The translations under genes were made by a program, and so were the position numbers. Below, piece by piece: positions 52,139 through 57,684 of a stretch of 57,684 nucleotides of DNA. This stretch comes from an uncultured Deinococcota bacterium (GTDB lineage Bacteria > Deinococcota > Deinococci > Deinococcales > Trueperaceae), in assembly GCA_947311535.1 (NCBI GenBank), contig CAMZLP010000061.1, positions 1 through 57,684 of the forward strand. The letters are read 5' to 3'. The stretch's first letter is position 1. Every line of letters begins with the position of its first letter. A model generated the notes under the pieces. That model made no database searches and was not told where the DNA came from. It saw nothing but the letters and a program-made list of their open reading frames with translations.

Positions 52139-52881
52139 GCGAAATTATTTTAGAAATCAAAAATGTTTCAAAATCTTATGGTGGAGTAATTGCTAATCAA
52201 AATATTTCTATCAATGTTCCCAAAGGTAAAATTACCGGCCTAATTGGTCCAAACGGTTCGGGTAAATCCACTTTATTTGGCTCAGTAGTTGGTAATCACC
52301 CTATAAATAGTGGAACTATAAAATATAAAGGCAAAGAGATTAGCCATATGCGAGTTGGCGAAATCGCAAGGCTTGGGCTCTTACGCACCTTTCAGCAAAC
52401 TCGCATTTATGGAGAGATGGACGGCGTAAAAAACATGCTTATTTCACGCCCTATCAGACACCACAATTTAATGCCCTCATTTCACAGACCACATAAAGAT
52501 GATTACGAAAAGGCTAATTCTTTACTTGATTTTGTTGGTTTAAGCAGCAAAAAGCATCTTTTAGCAGGCTCTTTATCATTTGGTCAACAAAAATTGCTTG
52601 AATTTGCTATGGCTTTAATGAATGAGCCTGAAATGCTACTTTTAGATGAACCTACTGCCGGCATTAATCCTACTTTAATTAATGGCTTAATTGATAGATT
52701 AAAGGCTGCTAACGAAGAATTTGGCGTAACATTGTTTGTAATTGAGCACAATATGCGAGTAATTATGAATTTGGCTGAAGAAATACATGTATTAGCCAAT
52801 GGCAAATTATTAAGCAGTGGTTCACCAGAAGAAATCCAAAATGACCCACGAGTAATTGAAGCATATTTGGGGGGGCATTAA
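52135..52881 (+). CDS. livG: ABC transporter ATPase LivG
   Basis: A 248-residue ATPase. Walker A GPNGSGKST, the LivG-type loop GEIARLGLLRTFQQTRIYGE with the Q-loop Gln, the C-loop as LSFGQQKLLEFAMAL (a variant of LSGGQ: LSFGQQ), Walker B MLLLDEPTAGINPTL, and the switch His in VIEHNMRVIM. It ends with EAYLGG, usual for LivG. It drives uptake through LivHM. Confidence 0.95.
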   Translation: MSEIILEIKNVSKSYGGVIANQNISINVPKGKITGLIGPNGSGKSTLFGSVVGNHPINSGTIKYKGKEISHMRVGEIARLGLLRTFQQTRIYGEMDGVKNMLISRPIRHHNLMPSFHRPHKDDYEKANSLLDFVGLSSKKHLLAGSLSFGQQKLLEFAMALMNEPEMLLLDEPTAGINPTLINGLIDRLKAANEEFGVTLFVIEHNMRVIMNLAEEIHVLANGKLLSSGSPEEIQNDPRVIEAYLGGH

Positions 52882-52882
52882 A

Positions 52883-53758
52883 ATGGCTGAAGATAAAAAT
52901 ATAGCTAAAGATAAGAAAATCTCTGGATATGGCAGTGGTGATGTAAAAACTGTCATGAGTGTAGAAGACGTTGCTAAAGAAGCCGCAGAACTTAGCCGCA
53001 ATAAACCCACTAGGAAAGATTTATTAGAATTAACTGGCAATGATGAATTTTTAAATATAGAGAGCCTGACGGCTGGCTATGGGGCTATGGATATATTACA
53101 TAGTATTGATTTAGTAGTTGGCAAAGGCCAGTCAATTTGTTTAATTGGGCCTAATGGGGCTGGCAAGTCAACAATTTTGCATTCTATTTATGGCTTTACT
53201 AATATTCGCTCAGGCAAAATAGTAGCTGATGGCAAAGATGTTACTAGATTGAAGCCTAATCAAAAATTGTCTTCTGCGGGTATTGCTTATATTTTGCAAG
53301 ATAACTCGGTTTTCCCAGATATGACTGTTACTGAGAATTTGCTAATGGGTGGATACTTAATGCCAAACCCAGCCAAGGCCAAAGCAAAAGCTGATGAGTT
53401 GCTAAGCCGCTATGATCGCTTGGCAAAAAGGCGTAATCAGCCAGCTAGGGTTTTATCAGGCGGAGAACGCAGGTTATTAGAAATATCACGAGCATTGATG
53501 ATGGAGCCTAATGTCTTGTTAGTAGATGAACCTTCGATTGGGCTCGAGCCTAAATACATAGATATGGTCTTTGAAATCCTCCACGAATTACAACATGATC
53601 TGGGTAAAACTATAATCATGGTAGAACAAAATGCCAAAAAAGGTTTAGACTTTGCCGACTTTGGCTATGTGCTGGTAGCCGGTGAAATCGCAATGGCTGG
53701 CAAGGGCAACGATTTATTAGAAGACCCACATGTGGGTCGCTTGTTCTTAGGAGGATGA
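52883..53758 (+). CDS. livF: ABC transporter ATPase LivF with N-terminal extension
   Basis: I start at the ATG at 52883, one base after the livG stop, giving 291 residues. Walker A is GPNGAGKST, the Q-loop lies in GIAYILQDNSVFPDMTVTEN, the C-loop is LSGGERRLLEISRAL, Walker B is VLLVDEPSIGLEPK, and the switch His is replaced by Gln in IMVEQNAKK, which is usual for LivF. Odd: about 46 charged residues precede the ABC domain (FLNIESLTAGYGAMDIL); LivF proteins normally start within ten residues of it. The extension is Lys/Glu-rich, with no known motif. Confidence 0.93.
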   Translation: MAEDKNIAKDKKISGYGSGDVKTVMSVEDVAKEAAELSRNKPTRKDLLELTGNDEFLNIESLTAGYGAMDILHSIDLVVGKGQSICLIGPNGAGKSTILHSIYGFTNIRSGKIVADGKDVTRLKPNQKLSSAGIAYILQDNSVFPDMTVTENLLMGGYLMPNPAKAKAKADELLSRYDRLAKRRNQPARVLSGGERRLLEISRALMMEPNVLLVDEPSIGLEPKYIDMVFEILHELQHDLGKTIIMVEQNAKKGLDFADFGYVLVAGEIAMAGKGNDLLEDPHVGRLFLGG

Positions 53759-53762
53759 AGAA

Positions 53763-53793
53763 AGTGGGGGCATTCCCTTGTGCTTGCCCCCTT
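53763..53793. terminator. Terminator after the liv operon
   Basis: GGGGGCA (53766-53772) pairs with TGCCCCC (53785-53791) in the 63-bp gap between convergent stop codons. The U-run is weak. Confidence 0.55.
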
Positions 53794-53821
53794 GTGCTTA
53801 CTCTCTGCTCTTATCCTATAT

Positions 53822-54796
53822 TCAAATAATCTTTGCCAAGCGTTTAGCTAATTTAGATGCACACAAAAACCCACGCCCCCCTAAGCCACCAAAAAAGTAT
53901 TGATTTTGTCTAATCTCTTTAAAAAATGGCTTATTATCGGCTGCCTTGGCTCGTACGCCTGTCCAAACATCAGCTATTGGAGCATCACTGAGTTCTTTAA
54001 TAAACCAAGAAAAACTCTTGCGCAATTTTTTATCTGCATCTGGGTCTTGCCTGCCATCATGGCGATGATTGCCGCCAATTTGGATTTGCCCATGCATAGA
54101 CATGCCATAGACAGCTCCAGCAATAGGATAGGGCATTTTTAAATTAGATTTTAAGGCTATTAGTTCACCTGCTACAGGTTCAGTTTTCGGCAAAGCAAAA
54201 CGCTGCTGAGATTCTGGCCCAGTACAAAAAATCACTGTCTTTGCTTTTAGCTCGGACTTGCTAGTTTCTATAATGTTAAAATTAGCATTACCAGTAACTT
54301 CAAGGACTTTAGTATTTTCTATTAATTTTATGTTTTTAGCTGCCTTAATTAGAGCCTGTAAATATATTTGTGGCTCAATATAGGCGCCTTGCTCCACTAA
54401 AATACCACCCCATGGAGCATGATAAGGCGCTTCTATTTCTTCGCTACTAAGAGCTTTGGCTTTGGAGTTTTTTAACCAATTTTTTATTTGCTTTGCATTT
54501 GAGGCAATCCGTAAAACTCCAGGAGCATAAACACCTGTTTTTATATTTTTACTTTCTAATTCTTTTACAAGTTGCCAAAAATTATCAATGCAATCACGGT
54601 CACTTTGCTTGGCTCTAGCACTGCGCCCACGGTGCGGGTTAGCCAGAGCTAGAGGTACCGATGACGCTCCAGACTTTGTAAATACTCCTTTTTCTATCAG
54701 GCAGATATTTAGATTTTTTTTTGATAGCTCATAAGCTAGGCTCGAGCCTGCCACCCCAGCCCCCACAATTAAATAATCTAGAACTTGATTTTCCAT
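53822..54796 (-). CDS. FAD-dependent oxidoreductase (DAO family)
   Basis: A 324-residue flavoprotein. The dinucleotide site is LIVGAGVAGSSLAYELSKKN at residues 9-28; CTGPESQQRF and KTEPVAGELIALKSN follow, and the C-terminal GGLGGRGFLCASKLAKRLAK closes the FAD fold, as in D-amino-acid oxidase-like and MnmC C-terminal-like enzymes. The substrate could be an amino acid or a modified tRNA base; MnmC-type activity is possible but no methyltransferase domain is present. TAGACT 7 bases before the ATG suggests leaderless expression. Confidence 0.85.
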   Translation of the reverse strand: MENQVLDYLIVGAGVAGSSLAYELSKKNLNICLIEKGVFTKSGASSVPLALANPHRGRSARAKQSDRDCIDNFWQLVKELESKNIKTGVYAPGVLRIASNAKQIKNWLKNSKAKALSSEEIEAPYHAPWGGILVEQGAYIEPQIYLQALIKAAKNIKLIENTKVLEVTGNANFNIIETSKSELKAKTVIFCTGPESQQRFALPKTEPVAGELIALKSNLKMPYPIAGAVYGMSMHGQIQIGGNHRHDGRQDPDADKKLRKSFSWFIKELSDAPIADVWTGVRAKAADNKPFFKEIRQNQYFFGGLGGRGFLCASKLAKRLAKII

Positions 54797-54803
54797 GTCA
54801 GTT

Positions 54804-54809
54804 AGTCTA
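54804..54809 (-). promoter_or_regulatory. -10 box (TAGACT) of the FAD oxidoreductase gene, leaderless
   Basis: Minus-strand TAGACT ends 7 bases before the ATG at 54796. Confidence 0.5.
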
Positions 54810-54851
54810 AATCTTTAAAAAGTAAATAAGCAATTTGTAAACCCAAAATAA

Positions 54852-55841
54852 CTACAATTCAAGCCAGCTATTATTCTTTGCACTCTCAAAAACTGCTTCA
54901 ATTACTTTCATATTATTAACCGCATCGCTCAAAGGAGTAGGTGGATTAGTATTATTTAAAATAGCCAAAGAAAATGCCTCAGCTTGAAGCGTATATTGGT
55001 CAACAATGTCAAAAACAATCTCTCTAATCAAAGCATCTTTCTCGAGCCAAATGCGACTAGGCCTATCAGCTGGAGCATTAAAAGGAATCTCAATTTCAAT
55101 TCGTCCCTTTGTAGCAAAAATATTCACTCGCTGATAAGGACTTAAATATGTAGAACAGCTAAAATTAGATTTGCCATTTTCAAATTCCAAAATCCCACTG
55201 CAATAATTATCCACTCTGGTTTGTTCGTCATAGTCAAGCGTTGCCACTACTCTCTTAGGTTCACTGCCAAAAATAAAACGAGAAAGCGAAATATTATAAC
55301 AACCAATATCCATCAAACCCCCTCCACCCCATTCCGCTACGCTACGAACATTGCTAGGGTCATCTAGAAAATAAGAAAAGAATGATTGAATAGTTTTTAA
55401 CTCACCAATTTCACCACTATCGAGCAATTCTTTGGCTTCTATCCACTGCGGATGAAAGCGGTACATAAATGCTTCCATAGCTTTTAGCTGAGGATATTTT
55501 TTTGCTGCAGCGGCTAACTCTTCTGCCTCGGTAACCGAAAGAGCAATAGGCTTTTCACATAAAATATGCTTACCAGCTTCTAAAGCTTTAATTGCCCAAG
55601 GTACATGCAAATGATTGGGCATCGGGTTATAAATTGCCTCAATGCTGTCATCATTCAACAAGTCTTCATAAGAACCATAAGCGCTTGCTATACCTAAACT
55701 ATCAGCAACTTCTTTGGCTTTTTTATAATTACGTGATGCAATAGCAACAAGCTCAACATGCTCGGCCTTTAGCATTGCTGGTATTACTTTTTCTCTGGCT
55801 ATTTTTGCAGTACTTAAAACACCCCAACGAACTTTTTTCAT
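54852..55841 (-). CDS. Gfo/Idh/MocA-family oxidoreductase
   Basis: I start at the ATG at 55841 (GGAGTGG upstream); the 11 residues before it in the longer frame are not typical. The 329-residue protein has the Rossmann start RWGVLSTAKIAREKVIPAML, the block IYNPMPNHLHVPWAIKALEA followed by GKHILCEKPIALS with the catalytic Lys of the E-K-P motif, and the C-terminal dehydrogenase domain with GGGGLMDIGCYNISLSRFIF, whose His/Asp-Tyr positions bind sugar substrates. Probably an NAD(P)-dependent sugar or cyclitol dehydrogenase. Substrate unknown. Confidence 0.92.
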   Translation of the reverse strand: MKKVRWGVLSTAKIAREKVIPAMLKAEHVELVAIASRNYKKAKEVADSLGIASAYGSYEDLLNDDSIEAIYNPMPNHLHVPWAIKALEAGKHILCEKPIALSVTEAEELAAAAKKYPQLKAMEAFMYRFHPQWIEAKELLDSGEIGELKTIQSFFSYFLDDPSNVRSVAEWGGGGLMDIGCYNISLSRFIFGSEPKRVVATLDYDEQTRVDNYCSGILEFENGKSNFSCSTYLSPYQRVNIFATKGRIEIEIPFNAPADRPSRIWLEKDALIREIVFDIVDQYTLQAEAFSLAILNNTNPPTPLSDAVNNMKVIEAVFESAKNNSWLEL

Positions 55842-56085
55842 TATCCACTCCAAACTATACAGCTTCAATCTCATAATGATATAGGCTTAATGATATAGAA
55901 GCATGCTATTAGCAACAGTAATGTTGCGCAAAATTATTCTTGCGTAAGCAATAAATTGTTCACAGCTAAACTTTATAGTAATTGACCGAAAGCAAATTTA
56001 GCTCTAATTCAAGGTCAAAAACAAGAAATCTGCAAGACCATTGCAACAGTTGTTAGCAACAATAATAAGCTTAATAATATTTCAA

Positions 56086-56646
56086 TTATCTCCGTTTTAA
56101 AAAAGTATAAATAGCCAGTCCAGCAGCCAATAGTGTACCCCCAAGTACATAAGCAATAGCAGCAAAAACCTTGGCGAATATCTTAGTCAAAAAGCCTTTA
56201 CTAACTGTCAAAACCAGCTTAGGACCATCATTTTCTAAGTATTTAGCAGACAAAATATAACTACCAGGTGAATCAATATCAAATTTATACAAAGACCGTG
56301 CAGCCCGTGAACCAAAAGAATAGCTTGCCGAAGTCGAAGCACGCAAAGCAATATCTTTATTAGTAGCCGCAGCTCGAAGGCTTAATTCAAGGCTGCTAAT
56401 ATTACTGTTATTTACCGAAAATACTTGGTTTTTATAAACACTCTCATATTCATGGAAAATTGTATAGGTACCCGCTTCATCTAATTCCAAAATTTCTTCA
56501 CCCGGCACAAGCAGCTGCACCAAGCCCTTAGTAAGACCGCCCGTAAGTCCTCTAACAACCGAAAATCCTGCTGCAGACCAGCCAGAAATAAGAAATAATA
56601 CGGCAACTAGATATAACCAACGGCTAGGTTTATTTACTTCAGTCAT
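56086..56646 (-). CDS. Membrane protein with two terminal helices and a beta-rich middle, unknown
   Basis: A 186-residue protein. A membrane segment near residues 11-30 (YLVAVLFLISGWSAAGFSVV) and one near 158-180 enclose an outside domain of beta character (GTYTIFHEYES, LELSLRAAATNKDIALRAS, SLYKFDIDSPGSYILSAKY). The domain looks like a small galactose-binding or bacterial pre-peptidase-like sandwich, but I do not recognise a family. It follows the decayed BrnT gene and precedes the Gfo/Idh gene on the same strand after 244 bp. Confidence 0.7.
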   Translation of the reverse strand: MTEVNKPSRWLYLVAVLFLISGWSAAGFSVVRGLTGGLTKGLVQLLVPGEEILELDEAGTYTIFHEYESVYKNQVFSVNNSNISSLELSLRAAATNKDIALRASTSASYSFGSRAARSLYKFDIDSPGSYILSAKYLENDGPKLVLTVSKGFLTKIFAKVFAAIAYVLGGTLLAAGLAIYTFLKRR

Positions 56647-56664
56647 CTATAACCCTCACTTAGC

Positions 56665-56906
56665 TTAAATTAAACAATAATCATAAAATAGCTTATCATT
56701 CTCATCAGTTTGGCTAAATTGTAGCACAACTCTTAAAATGCCATAATTGTCGATACCCATTGTAATCCAACATTTTTTGTGCTCTTCATCGAAAATAGGC
56801 AGTTAATTGGGGTCTTGAAAGATGCTCGAGCCTTTGCGAAATAATAGTTTGCGTTTATGAATGTTTGATAGTTCTTTTTTACCTCCCATTCAAACCAATA
56901 TAGCAA
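56665..56906 (-). pseudogene. Decayed BrnT-type toxin gene (DUF497)
   Basis: The 344-bp gap holds a broken reading frame. From a TTG at 56906, preceded at 6 bases by a perfect AGGAGG, comes LLYWFEWEVKKN, like the BrnT start F-E-W-D-x-x-K-N. After a frameshift the next frame reads NIHKRKLLFRKGSSIFQDPN, an in-frame stop TAA, then LPIFDEEHKKCWITMGIDNY and GILRVVLQFSQTDEN, matching the BrnT pattern N-x-x-K-H-x-I-x-F-x-x-A-x-x-V-F-x-D-P ... R-x-I-x-I-G ... L-x-V-V. The usual Arg-rich end I-S-A-R-x-A is gone. No brnA antitoxin gene is next to it. At least one frameshift and one nonsense codon, so inactive. Confidence 0.6.
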
Positions 56907-56990
56907 CTATCACCTCCTAGCTAATTACAATAATTAGAATAATAATTTTATCTAAATTGCCCAAAGCAAAATAACTAATGAACTTGCTAT

Positions 56991-57684
56991 TTAGTTCAAA
57001 GCTTTAAAAGTTTTTATCAAAGCAACCGTACTGCTATCATGCTCTTTAATCTCAGTAGCATCATCTAACTCTGGCAAAATAGCCATCGCCAGTTGTTTGC
57101 CAAGCTCTACGCCCATTTGATCATAAGAATTTATATTCCAAATCATGCCTTGTACAAATATTTTATGTTCATAAAGAGCAATTAGCGAGCCTAGAGTCTC
57201 TGGGTTAAGTTTTTTGTAAAGGAATGAGTTTGTAGGCTTGTTACCCTCAAATGTTTTAGCTGCTGCCAGCAAATCTAAATTCTCAGTTACACCCTTGTCT
57301 ATTAATTCTTGCTTAGCTTCTTCAGTTGTTTTGCCTTTCATTAAAGCTTCTGTTTGCGCTAAAAAGTTAGAAAATAAGATTTTATGATGTTCACCACTTG
57401 GATTATGGCTTTGAGCTGCTGCCAAAAAGTCAGCTGGTATTAGCTTAGTACCCTGATGGATAAGCTGATAAAAAGCATGTTGGCCGTTGGTACCAGGTTG
57501 CCCCCAAACTATTGGACCGGTTTCATAACCCACTCTTTTTCCTTCTTTACCTACCGATTTACCATTGCTTTCCATGTCACCCTGTTGAAAGTAAGCTGGG
57601 AAATATTCTAAGTATTGGTCATAGGGCAAAATTGCCTGAGTTTGAGCATTCCAAAAGTTATTGTACCAAAGCCCTAACAAAGCC
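56991..57684 (-). CDS. pgi: Glucose-6-phosphate isomerase, C-terminal part (5' end beyond window)
   Basis: The frame is open to the right edge, so the N-terminal half is missing; about 231 residues are present. [40 protein letters not shown] and [20 protein letters not shown] are the classical PGI signature with the catalytic His in [20 protein letters not shown] and the later Lys in a conserved C-terminal block. The type is the long (about 550-residue) form. Glycolysis and gluconeogenesis, cytoplasmic. Confidence 0.96.
   Translation of the reverse strand, partial: ALLGLWYNNFWNAQTQAILPYDQYLEYFPAYFQQGDMESNGKSVGKEGKRVGYETGPIVWGQPGTNGQHAFYQLIHQGTKLIPADFLAAAQSHNPSGEHHKILFSNFLAQTEALMKGKTTEEAKQELIDKGVTENLDLLAAAKTFEGNKPTNSFLYKKLNPETLGSLIALYEHKIFVQGMIWNINSYDQMGVELGKQLAMAILPELDDATEIKEHDSSTVALIKTFKALN

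Larger units (their letters stand above)
297..56831. repeat. Iterated palindrome GGCTCGAGCC (HIP1-like), about 50 copies of the CTCGAG core
   Basis: First base of the CTCGAG core in copies read by eye: 299, 1531, 1678, 2659, 5453, 6612, 7881, 8304, 9666, 9676, 10021, 11549, 12841, 13180, 15640, 16134, 16212, 19087, 19845, 22044, 22785, 22919, 24059, 24644, 25674, 25778, 28733, 30399, 32059, 34520, 35917, 38430, 38891, 39016, 39703, 41317, 42519, 43648, 43808, 44181, 45278, 46941, 47430, 47946, 48422, 50651, 50757, 53543, 54741, 55041, 56824 (each within a base or two). About 36 are GCTCGAGC and 13 the full decamer. Copies occur in every codon phase (Ala-Arg-Ala, Gly-Ser-Ser, Leu-Glu). Confidence 0.9.

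Noticed and set aside
1-57684. CRISPR arrays, tRNA or rRNA genes, transposases
   Set aside because: No spaced direct-repeat array, no T-arm/anticodon pattern and no transposase frame was found by reading; the iterated palindrome is dispersed, not an array.

Overview
The window is AT-rich, gene-dense bacterial chromosome with about 50 genes, no rRNA or tRNA that I can recognise, no CRISPR array and no intact insertion sequence. Gene content (bacillithiol deacetylase BshB1, MeaB and methylmalonyl-CoA epimerase, a LIV-type amino-acid transporter, TPR-HD-GYP, Hsp33, DUF2207, a fused aldehyde dehydrogenase) and the many genes whose start codon lies 5-9 bases after a TANNNT -10 box (leaderless mRNAs, well documented in Deinococcus) suggest a low-GC member of the Deinococcota. 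This is an inference; a GldC homologue, known best from Bacteroidota, keeps the question open.

Layout. 1-7088 (minus): a polysaccharide operon (beta-propeller protein, sulfotransferase, two GT4 glycosyltransferases, an O-antigen-ligase-like polymerase/ligase, a Kps-like capsule protein). 7240-10724 (plus): BNR_4-type exported protein, SCO1-like protein, DUF4874/DUF4832 protein. 10742-12585 (minus): FtsX-type permease and a 3D-domain secreted protein, divergent from tgt. 14137-16668 (minus): operon gldC, mce, vanZ-like, proC, secreted protein. 16916-18977: mazEF and a DegT aminotransferase. 19084-24128 (minus): FMN glutamate-synthase-like protein, EamA, hslO, coaD, meaB; divergent recX. 24816-28048 (plus): heparinase II/III-like protein and a GT4 enzyme. 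28298-30682: tandem aldehyde dehydrogenase, with a related palindrome on either side. 30902-36005: DedA, HAD, TPR-HD-GYP, plsY-bshB1. 36154-41797: YeeE/YedE sulfur transporter, CinA-like/NMNAT-like fusion, metK, plsX. 41872-48674: RluD-type synthase, conserved membrane protein, PepF, EamA, DUF423, DUF2207. 48876-53758: complete branched-chain/amino-acid ABC operon. 53822-57684: FAD oxidoreductase, Gfo/Idh/MocA oxidoreductase, a membrane protein, a decayed BrnT toxin gene and the 3' part of pgi.

The most striking signal is not a gene. The palindrome GGCTCGAGCC (core GCTCGAGC, central CTCGAG) occurs again and again, in all three coding frames, in genes on both strands and in non-coding DNA: about 50 CTCGAG hexamers and about 36 GCTCGAGC octamers by eye, where base composition alone predicts about 6 and well under one. 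It behaves like the cyanobacterial HIP1 element (GCGATCGC) but with a different sequence, and one copy sits at the centre of a perfect 34-bp palindrome.
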